Assembly: GCA_910585895.1 (NCBI GenBank) | Contig: CAJUHY010000004.1 | Coordinates: 1-64,000 of the forward strand | DNA: 64,000 nt | Source of the DNA: an uncultured Lachnospiraceae bacterium | Lineage (GTDB): Bacteria; Bacillota; Clostridia; Lachnospirales; Lachnospiraceae | Reading direction: 5' to 3' | In this document: piece by piece, positions 34,972-43,517 of the stretch | Position numbering within the stretch: position 1 is the stretch's first letter | Layout of the letters: the number at the start of each line of letters is the position of its first letter | Position numbers and translations under genes: made by a program | The notes under the pieces: model-generated | What the model was told of the DNA's origin: nothing | Databases searched by the model: none | Seen by the model: the letters and a program-made list of their open reading frames with translations, nothing else

Positions 34972-37848
34972 ATGAAAAAGAAGAGGATATTATGTATACT
35001 GTTGGCTGCCATGCTTTTGTTTACCATGGACGGAGGCAGTCTCTATGCGATGGGGATATCGCAGGAGCAGCAGTATGAAGAGGATAAGCAAGATATGCGT
35101 ACTGCGCCGGAAGAGGGGGAGAATTCACCGGAAGAAGGGGAGGAGCCACCGGAAGAAGGGGAAACTCCGCCGGGAGAAGGAGAGGAGCCGCCGGAAGAAG
35201 AGCAGGAATATACAGTTAATTTTGAACTGAATGGGGGAGTCACGGTAGCGGGAACGAACAGTTTTTCGCTGCGGGTAAAAGAGGGGGAGGCAATCGCTGA
35301 AGGAGATGTGGCAGACGTAAGCAGAAAAGGCTATCTCTTTCAGGGCTGGCTGGACAGCCAGGGCAATTATTACAGCTTTTCTGCGCCGGTAATGGAAGAT
35401 ATGACATTGTCGGCTTCCTGGACGCCAATTACATACCGTGTACAGTTTCATCTGAATGGAGGGAGCGGAGACGCACCGGCAGAACAGCTGGTGGCTTATG
35501 ATGAGGAATTAAAGCTTCCGGTGAGCGGGCTGTACAGAAAAGATTATGTGCATATCGGCTGGGAGCAGGATGGCGTTGGGGTCTATCAGGAGGGGGCTGT
35601 TGCCAAGAACCTTACAGACCAGGATGGCGCTGTGGTAGTGCTGAAAGCAGTCTGGAGACGCGGAGAGTACAAAGTCAGTTTTCAGGCGAATGGCGGGAGC
35701 GGGACCATGAGCGCGCAGGCATTTTCCTGTGGCAAAAGCAAGAAACTGACGAAGAATAAATTTACGAAGACGGGATACACTTTTGCAGGTTGGAATACCA
35801 GGAAGGATGGGAAAGGGCAAAGTTACAAACAACAGGAGAGGGTCTCCTTCGCCAATCAGGCGGATGGGAGCGCTGTTGTCCTCTATGCCATGTGGAAAGG
35901 GAATTCCTATCAGGTCACATACAACGGCAACGGCGCCAAAAGCGGTTCAGTTTCCAGTACCAAACATGTGTATGGCACAGCGAGTAAGCTGGGTACAAAC
36001 TGCTTTAAGCGTACTGGTTATACCTTTGCGGGCTGGAATACCAAGAAGGACGGCAAGGGCAAGACATACGCCAGCGGCGCCAGTGTGCAGACGCTGACCG
36101 CGGAAGCGGGGGGGACAGTGACGCTTTATGCTAAATGGGCGCCGGTAAATTACACCATCAAATATCAGACCAGGAATGGTAAGCTGGCGAAAGGGGCAAA
36201 GAAAAAGTACAATATCCAGTCGAAGACGTTTTCCCTGCCCATCCCTACCAGGAAGGGTTACGATTTTGACGGCTGGTATCGGGATTCAAAATTAAAGAAA
36301 CGTGTCAGTGAGATTAAGAAGGGGACGACTGGTAACAAGAAATATTATGCCAAATGGGTCAAGTGCACACGCAAGCCCAACACAAAATATACAAAAATTA
36401 AAATGTGCAAAGCGGCAGGAACAGGTAAAGTCAAAGTCAAGGCCGTTGTGACGAGTCGAGTGGCGAGTTCAGATGACCGCTATTATCTGGTGTATGTCAA
36501 CCCATACACTGGCAAGCCTTACAAAGCGGCAAAGAAGGTATACAAGAAGAGGAACCTCAGTTTTACTTTAAAGACCTCGGAGAATCAGGGCTATGTGATG
36601 GCGAATTTTGCCATTGCTGTGAAAAAGAAAGGGAAATATTATCTAATCAGTAAACCTTCCTTTGTCAGCAGCCCGCAGAAAGCGGCGAAGAACAAGTCCA
36701 AATATAAGCTGGGCAGGACGAAGAAGGGAATGCAGTTTTACAATAACATGCAGGAGATAGATGCATGCGGGGCAAAGAATAATTTCCTCAACCTGACGGT
36801 TTCTTCTGTATGCGTGAATCCGACTGTGCCCTACAAATATAATGGGAAGACATATTACTTCAACAGTATGGATTCTTTGAAGCAGATTGTATCAGAATGC
36901 AATAAAAAGGGAATTAATGTTACCATGCAGATTCTTTTGGACTGGGTAGGCGACCAGCTTAACCTGATTGACCCTAAAGCAAGGGCGGCGGGAGCAGCGC
37001 CTTATTATCTGTGGAACGTGCGCCGTGACGGCGGGCGGGAGAAGATGGAAGCGATTTTTTGTTATCTGGGCAGTGTGTTTGGCAGCAAGAAATGTTATGT
37101 GTCCAACTGGATTTTAGGAAATGAAATCAATAATCCCAGAGGCTGGAATTATGCGGGTTCTATATCTGCAAATTCTTATTTTAAGATTTATGCCCATGCG
37201 TTCCGCGCCCTGTATGTCGCTGTGCGCAGCCAATATGCCAATGCCCGCGTATTTATCTGTATGGATAATCTCTGGAATACGTCTGTGCCAGGAGGGTACA
37301 GCGTAAAATATTCCATTTCCTCTTTTGTGGCGCAGCTGAGGAAAATCCAGAGCGGGATTCAATGGAATCTTGCCTACCATGCATATTCAGCTCCGCTGAC
37401 TTACACAAATTTCTGGGATGGCTATGGCATCACCTACGATGAAAACAGTCCTTATATTACGATGAAGAATCTGGATGTGCTGACCAATTATATTAAACAG
37501 AATTATGGTTCCAAGGTGCGTGTGATTCTGTCTGAGCAAGGATATGCGTCCAACTGGGGACAGGCAAACCAGGCAGCGGCAATTGCGGCCAGCTACTATA
37601 TTGCGGCATGTAATCCCATGGTAGATGCGTTTATCATCCGCAGCTATTATGACCATCCGGTAGAGGTTGCCCAGGGTCTGCCTATGGGAATCGCGGGAAA
37701 AGAGGCTTTTGAGGTCTACAAATATATGGATACGGCCACTACGTTCCAATATACGAACCGCTATCTGGGCCTGATTGGCATCTCCTCGTGGGAGCAGCTG
37801 GTGCCGAGATTCGTACCATCAAGGCTCCACATCATGTACAGCAAATAG
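34972..37848 (+). CDS. Secreted InlB-repeat protein with glycoside-hydrolase-like (DUF5722-type) domain
   Basis: This 958-aa protein has a signal peptide (about 1-26, ILCILLAAMLLFTMDGGSLYA) and a Pro/Glu-rich linker (about 45-82). Four or five InlB B-type repeats (about 80-465; recurring GYTFAGWNTKKDGKG and LYAKW units) follow, then a beta-rich lysine-rich segment. The C-terminal domain (about 570-940) looks like a TIM-barrel hydrolase. In it, E718 in WILGNEINN and E855 in VILSEQGYA sit where the acid/base and nucleophile of clan-A glycosidases are found. No LPXTG motif is present; the repeats may bind cell wall. A role in trimming or remodelling the glycan made by this locus is inferred from position. 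Confidence 0.78.
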   Translation: MKKKRILCILLAAMLLFTMDGGSLYAMGISQEQQYEEDKQDMRTAPEEGENSPEEGEEPPEEGETPPGEGEEPPEEEQEYTVNFELNGGVTVAGTNSFSLRVKEGEAIAEGDVADVSRKGYLFQGWLDSQGNYYSFSAPVMEDMTLSASWTPITYRVQFHLNGGSGDAPAEQLVAYDEELKLPVSGLYRKDYVHIGWEQDGVGVYQEGAVAKNLTDQDGAVVVLKAVWRRGEYKVSFQANGGSGTMSAQAFSCGKSKKLTKNKFTKTGYTFAGWNTRKDGKGQSYKQQERVSFANQADGSAVVLYAMWKGNSYQVTYNGNGAKSGSVSSTKHVYGTASKLGTNCFKRTGYTFAGWNTKKDGKGKTYASGASVQTLTAEAGGTVTLYAKWAPVNYTIKYQTRNGKLAKGAKKKYNIQSKTFSLPIPTRKGYDFDGWYRDSKLKKRVSEIKKGTTGNKKYYAKWVKCTRKPNTKYTKIKMCKAAGTGKVKVKAVVTSRVASSDDRYYLVYVNPYTGKPYKAAKKVYKKRNLSFTLKTSENQGYVMANFAIAVKKKGKYYLISKPSFVSSPQKAAKNKSKYKLGRTKKGMQFYNNMQEIDACGAKNNFLNLTVSSVCVNPTVPYKYNGKTYYFNSMDSLKQIVSECNKKGINVTMQILLDWVGDQLNLIDPKARAAGAAPYYLWNVRRDGGREKMEAIFCYLGSVFGSKKCYVSNWILGNEINNPRGWNYAGSISANSYFKIYAHAFRALYVAVRSQYANARVFICMDNLWNTSVPGGYSVKYSISSFVAQLRKIQSGIQWNLAYHAYSAPLTYTNFWDGYGITYDENSPYITMKNLDVLTNYIKQNYGSKVRVILSEQGYASNWGQANQAAAIAASYYIAACNPMVDAFIIRSYYDHPVEVAQGLPMGIAGKEAFEVYKYMDTATTFQYTNRYLGLIGISSWEQLVPRFVPSRLHIMYSK

Positions 37849-37894
37849 GGCAATTGGATAAATTTGCATTTGCTGGGGGATGGTGGTATAATCT

Positions 37895-38018
37895 GACCTA
37901 AGGAGGGACCCAACGGAGTTGGGAGGATGCCTTAGGTCCCCTGCCGGAGCCAAAGAAGTAAAACGGAGTTGGGAGGATGCCTTAGGTCTTTTGGAACAGC
38001 CAATGAATTAGAATGACC
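37895..38018 (+). repeat. Intergenic structured repeat, complete copy plus partial duplicate (R3)
   Basis: Outer stem GACCTAAGG (37895-37903) pairs perfectly with CCTTAGGTC (37930-37938). Internal loop AGGGA/AGGATG. Inner hairpin CCCAAC-GGA-GTTGGG (37909-37923). Tail GAGCCAAAGAAGTAA ends near 37961. A 27-bp block of it (37912-37938) recurs exactly at 37962-37988, followed by a diverged tail CAGCCAATGAATTAG. It fills most of the 209-bp gap between the secreted protein gene and the next membrane-protein gene. Confidence 0.75.
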
Positions 38019-38057
38019 TGATAAAGTAGATTTAAAAATATTTAGGAGAAATCAACC

Positions 38058-39116
38058 ATGCAGCTTGCAGTATGCTTACTTGTGCTTTTACTGTTAGGAA
38101 TAGAATTTGTGGTATTCGGCGTTGCAGCCTGCAGATTATTCCGTTTAAATCCGAGAGGATATGAGACAGGCATTTTAGGATTCTTTGTGTATTTCGGGAT
38201 GTTTCAGGTTGCTGCGCTGCCGTTAATTTTGCTGCAGAGACCGTTTCATGAATTAGTGTTTTTGTGGCTTATCATTGCAGCGGCGGTAAATATTTATGCG
38301 CTTTGGCGAGGCAGGAAAGAACTGGTCAGCCTGCTGTACAAAACTTTTGCCGGGCTGTGGAGGAACAGGGGGCTTCTGCTTGCTGCAGTGATTCTTCTGG
38401 TATTGTTTTGCTGCTGTTTTTCAGCGCTGCAGCAGTATTTAGGGTGGGATACCAGTTATTATGTGGGAACAGTCGATATTACGGTGCGCACGGATTCTAT
38501 GTACGCATATGATGGCGCTTCCGGCGCTCCGGTGAAATCACTGAATCTGCGCTATGCAATTTCCACATTCTATATGCATTCCGCGCTGTTGTGCAAACTG
38601 ACCGGTATCAGCGGGATGGTACTGCACAAATATGTGATTGGCGTACTCTGTATTCTCATGCATGGAGGGATATTGTTTGCCATAGGCAGACAGCTTTTTC
38701 CAGATGAGGAGAAGAAAGCGCTGTTCCTGACAGGTCTGGTCTTTGTCCTGCATTTGGGATTCCATACGAATTATACGGTATCGGATTTTCTGCTGGTTCG
38801 GGGCTATGAGGCCAAAGGATTTTGTGCAAATGTTGTAATTCCGGCAGTGTTTTATGCTATGCTTTGCCTGTGGAAAGACAGACAGAAGCGTGAGTATTGG
38901 TTTCTGGCGTTTGTGGTTTGTTTTTCCAGTGTGCCGGTGTCAATGTCGGCGCTGGTGATTGTTCCGGCAATGGTGACCATTGCTGTGCTGGCGGAGTGGC
39001 TGACAAAGCCGGGGTGGGCAATCCTCTGGCGCGCCTTTGTCTGTGTACTGCCCAATGCAGTTTATATGATTTTGTATTTTATGTATACCAAGGGGCTGCA
39101 GATTATGGTCGGGTAA
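38058..39116 (+). CDS. Membrane protein, N-terminal part of a probably split GT-C-like protein
   Basis: This 352-aa protein has about nine membrane helices. After helix 4, QYLGWDTSYYVGTVD supplies an acidic outer-loop residue as in GT-C enzymes. It ends abruptly after a membrane helix (MILYFMYTKGLQIMVG). The next ORF starts 55 nt on in another frame, with more helices and a soluble tail. The frame of that ORF stays open upstream of its ATG back over about 45 nt (GNSAWVWTAAIEYG) apart from two adjacent TGA codons. Together the two would make a protein of about 640 aa like single-chain multi-span proteins of Lachnospiraceae glycan loci (DUF6077-like, from memory). AGGAGAAATC precedes the ATG. 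Confidence 0.65.
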   Translation: MQLAVCLLVLLLLGIEFVVFGVAACRLFRLNPRGYETGILGFFVYFGMFQVAALPLILLQRPFHELVFLWLIIAAAVNIYALWRGRKELVSLLYKTFAGLWRNRGLLLAAVILLVLFCCCFSALQQYLGWDTSYYVGTVDITVRTDSMYAYDGASGAPVKSLNLRYAISTFYMHSALLCKLTGISGMVLHKYVIGVLCILMHGGILFAIGRQLFPDEEKKALFLTGLVFVLHLGFHTNYTVSDFLLVRGYEAKGFCANVVIPAVFYAMLCLWKDRQKREYWFLAFVVCFSSVPVSMSALVIVPAMVTIAVLAEWLTKPGWAILWRAFVCVLPNAVYMILYFMYTKGLQIMVG

Positions 39117-39171
39117 TAGTGCCTGGGTGTGGACTGCAGCCATAGAATATGGTAGGTGATGAGGATATAAT

Positions 39172-39996
39172 ATGTATGTTGTGGAGAGTGTGCAGCAGGT
39201 GTTTGAGACCTATATGGGACAGACCGTGTTCCTGACATTGTTTTTGGTCAGCCTGATTTATTGCTTCTGCAAGGTGGATGAAAAAGGGCGAAAACGGCTG
39301 CTGTTTGTCATTTTGCTGAGTATTATATTTGTATTTAATAACATATCGCTGCGGTTGGTAGGAAAAGTGACGTCTGACCTGACTTTCTACCGGTTTATCT
39401 GGGCGGTGCCGATTTTGCTGCTGATAGCATGGGCGGGGACGAAGTCTGTCATGGAGCGTCAGAAATTCTGGGAAAGGGCGGCAGTGCTGGCGCTGCTGGT
39501 TGCATTGTTTCAAGGCGGGACGAGCACATTCTTCACAGAAGGAAGTCTGCGTATGCCGGAGAACATCTACAACCTGCCCGGTGATGTGGTACAGGTCTGC
39601 GATATTATTGAGCGGCACAATGAGGGGGAGATAGAGAATCCTTCTGTGGCGTTTGATATTGAATGCCAGGTAGCGGCAAGATTGTATGATCCCTCACTCG
39701 TGTGGGGAATCAGGCGTAAGGCCTATCTGGATTATAACAATACAGATGGATATAAAAATGTAAAGAACAGGTATAAGGCAGAAAAAACGATTATCCATGC
39801 CGTGAATTTCGGGAGGAAGGATGAAGAGGAGCGTCTTTCCAAAGCCCTTACTAAGAGAAAGATAGATTATATTGTAACGTTCAGTTCTTTTGAAATGGAT
39901 GGTTATTTTGCACAGCTTGGCTATGGGCTGGTGGAGTCTACAGGGGCAAGGAGCGTATATGCCCGAGAAAAAAATGATTTGGAGGTTAACCAATGA
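39172..39996 (+). CDS. Membrane protein, C-terminal part of a probably split GT-C-like protein
   Basis: This 274-aa protein has three or four membrane helices (about 17-125) and then a soluble domain of about 140 residues with no recognised motif (NIYNLPGDVVQVCDII, KIDYIVTFSSFEMDG). The ATG follows GATGAGGATATA, a poor ribosome-binding site, and an in-frame TGATGA lies 11 nt upstream. It most likely continues the protein of the preceding gene after a frameshift, although independent expression as a two-subunit protein cannot be excluded. Its stop overlaps the rfbA start. Confidence 0.6.
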   Translation: MYVVESVQQVFETYMGQTVFLTLFLVSLIYCFCKVDEKGRKRLLFVILLSIIFVFNNISLRLVGKVTSDLTFYRFIWAVPILLLIAWAGTKSVMERQKFWERAAVLALLVALFQGGTSTFFTEGSLRMPENIYNLPGDVVQVCDIIERHNEGEIENPSVAFDIECQVAARLYDPSLVWGIRRKAYLDYNNTDGYKNVKNRYKAEKTIIHAVNFGRKDEEERLSKALTKRKIDYIVTFSSFEMDGYFAQLGYGLVESTGARSVYAREKNDLEVNQ

Positions 39997-40871
39997 AAGG
40001 AATTATTTTAGCCGGAGGTTCCGGGACGAGACTGTATCCATTGACGAAGGCAATCTCTAAGCAGATTATGCCGGTGTATGACAAACCGATGATTTATTAC
40101 CCCCTGTCCACCCTGATGCTGGCAGGAATCCGTGAGGTACTGATAATTTCCACGCCCAGGGACCTGCCCGTGTTTGAGGATTTGCTGGGAGACGGAAGCC
40201 AGCTTGGCATGAAGTTTGCCTATGCTGTGCAGGAGGAACCGAGAGGGCTTGCCGATGCTTTTATTATCGGGGAGGAATTTATCGGTAAAGATGCAGTGGC
40301 TCTGGTGCTGGGAGACAATATTTTCTATGGGCAGAGTTTTTCCAGAGTGCTGAAACGTGTCGCTGAGAGGACGGACAGCCAGTCGGGAGCTACGATTTTC
40401 GGATATTATGTCAGAGACCCCAGAGAGTATGGCGTTGTGGAGTTTGATGAGGAAGGAACGGCTATTTCCATTGAAGAGAAGCCAGAGAAGCCGAAATCAA
40501 ATTATGCAGTGCCGGGATTATATTTTTATGATAATGATGTAGTGGAGATAGCCAAAAATGTCAAGCCTTCCGTGCGCGGGGAGATTGAGATTACCAGCGT
40601 CAATAACGAGTATTTAAGGCGTGGAAATTTGAAAGTGGAAACTTTGGGACGTGGATTTGCCTGGCTGGATACGGGTAACCATGAGATGCTTCTGGCGGCA
40701 GCAGATTTTGTGTCGGCGTTCCAGAAACGTCAGGGGCTTTACATCTCCTGCATTGAGGAGATAGCGTATAAGCGTGGATTTATCAATGAAGAGCAGTTGA
40801 AGAAACTGGCTGAGCCTTTGATGAAAACGGAGTATGGGCAGTATCTGATGGAAATTGCCCAGGGTCTGTAG
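39993..40871 (+). CDS. rfbA: Glucose-1-phosphate thymidylyltransferase
   Basis: RfbA (RmlA) makes dTDP-glucose from dTTP and glucose-1-phosphate, the first step to dTDP-L-rhamnose. The 292-aa length fits. Visible motifs are the nucleotidyltransferase loop GIILAGGSGTRLYPLT (about 3-18), QIMPVYDKPMIYYPLS, LGDNIFYG, EEKPEKPKSNYAV and RGFAWLDTGNH. It overlaps the preceding ORF by 4 nt (ATGA), with GGAGG just upstream. It sits with rfbC, 17 kb from rfbD-rfbB. Confidence 0.97.
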   Translation: MKGIILAGGSGTRLYPLTKAISKQIMPVYDKPMIYYPLSTLMLAGIREVLIISTPRDLPVFEDLLGDGSQLGMKFAYAVQEEPRGLADAFIIGEEFIGKDAVALVLGDNIFYGQSFSRVLKRVAERTDSQSGATIFGYYVRDPREYGVVEFDEEGTAISIEEKPEKPKSNYAVPGLYFYDNDVVEIAKNVKPSVRGEIEITSVNNEYLRRGNLKVETLGRGFAWLDTGNHEMLLAAADFVSAFQKRQGLYISCIEEIAYKRGFINEEQLKKLAEPLMKTEYGQYLMEIAQGL

Positions 40872-40948
40872 CCGGCAGATGTCTTACAATCAGAACAGGC
40901 AGATTGAATGATTAAAATACACATACATCCAGAAAGAGGAGGTTAAGC

Positions 40949-41530
40949 ATGGGAAAGATTAAAGTGACGGACAACTGCAATGGGATTGCAGGGCTGAAAG
41001 TGATTGAGCCGGCGGTATTTGGAGATGAACGCGGGTATTTTATGGAGACATATAATTACAATGATTTCAAGGAGGCAGGCATTGACTGCGATTTTGTGCA
41101 GGATAACCAGTCTGCATCCAAGAAAGGTGTGCTGCGCGGACTTCATTTCCAGATTAATTTTCCGCAGGATAAACTGGTTCGTGCGGTAAGCGGCGAGGTG
41201 TTTGACGTGGCGGTGGATTTGCGCGAGGGTTCCGAGACATTCGGCAGATGGTTCGGCGTAGTCCTGTCTGCGGAGAATAAGAAGCAGTTTTTTATCCCCA
41301 AGGGATTTGCACATGGGTTTGTCGTGCTGTCTGATTATGCAGAATTCTGTTATAAGGTGACAGATTTTTATCATCCCAATGATGAGGGCGGAATACTGTG
41401 GAAAGACGAGAAGATTGGCATTGACTGGCCCTTGCCGCAGGGGATGACGGAGAAAGATCTGATTATGTCTGACAAAGACAAAGTCTGGGGAAGCCTGGAT
41501 GCATATGTGAACAGCCGTAACAGAAGGTAA
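40949..41530 (+). CDS. rfbC: dTDP-4-dehydrorhamnose 3,5-epimerase
   Basis: RfbC (RmlC) epimerises the 4-keto intermediate at C3 and C5. The 193-aa cupin-fold protein has the family motifs FGDERGYFMETYN, DNQSASKKGVLRGLHFQ (catalytic His in RGLH), VFDVAVDLREGS and FIPKGFAHGFVVLSD. AGAGGAGG precedes the ATG. With rfbA, rfbB and rfbD it completes the dTDP-L-rhamnose pathway within the locus. Confidence 0.96.
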   Translation: MGKIKVTDNCNGIAGLKVIEPAVFGDERGYFMETYNYNDFKEAGIDCDFVQDNQSASKKGVLRGLHFQINFPQDKLVRAVSGEVFDVAVDLREGSETFGRWFGVVLSAENKKQFFIPKGFAHGFVVLSDYAEFCYKVTDFYHPNDEGGILWKDEKIGIDWPLPQGMTEKDLIMSDKDKVWGSLDAYVNSRNRR

Positions 41531-41589
41531 TGAAAAATTTTATGGGGAAGGGAGTTGTGAAAAATTAAAATATGAAGGAGGGAAATCAT

Positions 41590-43509
41590 ATGAGAACACG
41601 CATTTTATCTTTTTTGTTGGTAGGGATCATGCTTTTTACAGCATTGCCGGCAGAGGTGTCTGCGACAGTTTCTCCAGACGAAGCTACCGAATTGGGATCA
41701 GATTATGTAGGCGGTATGCAGCTGGAGGCGATTGAAATTTCAGATGAAACAGCAGAGGAAATTGGTATCCTCAGCGCGGAGGATTTAACGGCGGGCGGTC
41801 AGCTGTGGCGGTATTCCAATACTTATGGCTCAATGCAGTATAATTCTGCCTGGGACATCTATTCTTCCAACTATATCTATAACCGTTTGGATGAGAAGGA
41901 GCGCCAGTTTTGGGATCTTCTGGATGCGGAGTGCAGGAAATATCTTACCACAAATAGTAATGCCAAGCTGGTGACGGTCAGTGATGAAACAGGGGCAAAG
42001 AGTACCTGCTATGCAGCGCTGGGGGTAGAATTTTTGACCCTGGGCCTGAATTCCATAAAAGCGGACAATGTATATTTGATGTTTCTGTATGCCAATCCCC
42101 AGTATTATTTTCTAGACAGTTCCTATCTGCGCAGCAGCAAGTCTCTGACGCCGGTTTTCTATGATAAGTTTGCCAATGGTGCAGCCAGGAAAGCGGAAAC
42201 GCAGAAGCTGAAAACAAAAATTAATGATATGAAAGCACAGGTTGAGAAAGGGGCTACGGAGTTAGAGAAAGCAAAGATTGCCCATGACCTGATAATTAAA
42301 AAAGTGCAATATGACCATGAGTATGCGTCCTCGCGTCCCAATACTTTGTACCATCAGAGCGCATACAGCGTATTTTGTGATTCCTACACTGTCTGTGCGG
42401 GTTATACAAAGTCATTTGAAATTCTCATGAACAGTGTGGGGATTGATGTGGTAGGTATCACCAGCCGCAAGGTAATGGGTTATGATTTCTATGGAAATCC
42501 AATTGTGGAAGGACATGCCTGGAACGCTGTCTGCCTGAACGATACCTGGTATTATGTGGACTGTACCTGGGATGATTTGGATGGCGAATATGGGCTTGAA
42601 CTGCAGTACACCTGGTTTGGGCTCAGTGAGGCAACGTTTACCGGTCCCATGGATAAGCAAGGCTTCCATACGGCGGAACCTCTGTATTCCGGATTGATAC
42701 CCAAGTGCAGCAGGGATATGGGTTCTACGCTGGACACGGTGGGAACAGCGTATATTCCGGAACAGGCTGCGGCAACGCCGGTGATAACGCAGAGAAGGAC
42801 GTCTAAAGGTATGACTGTGACGCTCAGCTCGGCAACGCCGGGAGCGGATATCTACTATACAACAGATGGCAATGAACCTTCCGCTTCCTTTAGCAGAAGT
42901 TATTATTATACGGAACCCTTTACGGTGAATTCAGACGTGACAGTGCGGGCAGTCGCCGTGTGTGATGGCAAGAAGGACAGTGAGGTCGCCGCTGCTGCAG
43001 TAAAAGGCAGGCAATTCACCGTTAAGTTTGATACCGGGGAAGGCAGCAAGATTTCTTCCTTGAAGGTATGGCCGCAGGAGAAAGTAAAAAAACCTGCCAA
43101 TCCTAAACGGAAAGATTATCAGTTTATCGGCTGGTACAGCAATCAGGGCTGCACTGTTAAATGGAATTTCAACAATGAGATAACCGGGAACACCACGCTC
43201 TATGCCAAATGGACAAAAGTTAAAGTAAAGAGCGCCTCTATTAAGAAGCTGAAAAAGCGTGGGAGCAGGAAGCTGGAGGTTACCATCCGCAAAGTCAGCG
43301 ATGCCAAGGGTTATCAAATTCGTTACTCTAAGAAGTCAAATATGAAATCAGCGAAAAGTGTGCATACAACGTCAACGAAAAAGACGATTTCCGGTCTTAA
43401 GGCAAGAAGCAAATACTATGTGCAGGTTCGCGCCTATAAGCTGGATTCCACGAAGAAGAAAGTTTATGGGAAATGGAGCAAAAGTAAGAAAATTACTATA
43501 GGAAAGTAA
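41590..43509 (+). CDS. Secreted transglutaminase-like protein with InlB-type repeat
   Basis: This 639-aa protein has a signal peptide (about 1-25, ILSFLLVGIMLFTALPAEVSA) and a helical region. A transglutaminase-like domain (about 215-335) shows a full Cys-His-Asp triad: C269 in TVCAGYTKSF, H309 in EGHAWNAV and D324 in YYVDCTWDD. A chitobiase-type beta domain (PGADIYYTTDGNEPS), one InlB B-type repeat (FIGWYSNQGCT, LYAKW) and a lysine-rich fibronectin III-like C-terminus follow. I start at ATG 41590; the in-frame ATG at 41572 lies in the AAGGAGGG ribosome-binding site. Such proteins are often envelope peptidases or crosslinkers. No sortase motif is visible. Confidence 0.85.
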   Translation: MRTRILSFLLVGIMLFTALPAEVSATVSPDEATELGSDYVGGMQLEAIEISDETAEEIGILSAEDLTAGGQLWRYSNTYGSMQYNSAWDIYSSNYIYNRLDEKERQFWDLLDAECRKYLTTNSNAKLVTVSDETGAKSTCYAALGVEFLTLGLNSIKADNVYLMFLYANPQYYFLDSSYLRSSKSLTPVFYDKFANGAARKAETQKLKTKINDMKAQVEKGATELEKAKIAHDLIIKKVQYDHEYASSRPNTLYHQSAYSVFCDSYTVCAGYTKSFEILMNSVGIDVVGITSRKVMGYDFYGNPIVEGHAWNAVCLNDTWYYVDCTWDDLDGEYGLELQYTWFGLSEATFTGPMDKQGFHTAEPLYSGLIPKCSRDMGSTLDTVGTAYIPEQAAATPVITQRRTSKGMTVTLSSATPGADIYYTTDGNEPSASFSRSYYYTEPFTVNSDVTVRAVAVCDGKKDSEVAAAAVKGRQFTVKFDTGEGSKISSLKVWPQEKVKKPANPKRKDYQFIGWYSNQGCTVKWNFNNEITGNTTLYAKWTKVKVKSASIKKLKKRGSRKLEVTIRKVSDAKGYQIRYSKKSNMKSAKSVHTTSTKKTISGLKARSKYYVQVRAYKLDSTKKKVYGKWSKSKKITIGK

Positions 43510-43517
43510 GACGACGT

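Noticed and set aside
34972..36370. Repeated coding segments that look like a DNA repeat array
   Set aside because: They are InlB B-type protein repeats within one ORF, with diverged codons. They are not a CRISPR array or an independent DNA repeat.
41572..41589. Start of the transglutaminase-like protein at ATG 41572
   Set aside because: That ATG is immediately followed by AAGGAGGG, which serves as the ribosome-binding site of ATG 41590, where a normal signal peptide begins.
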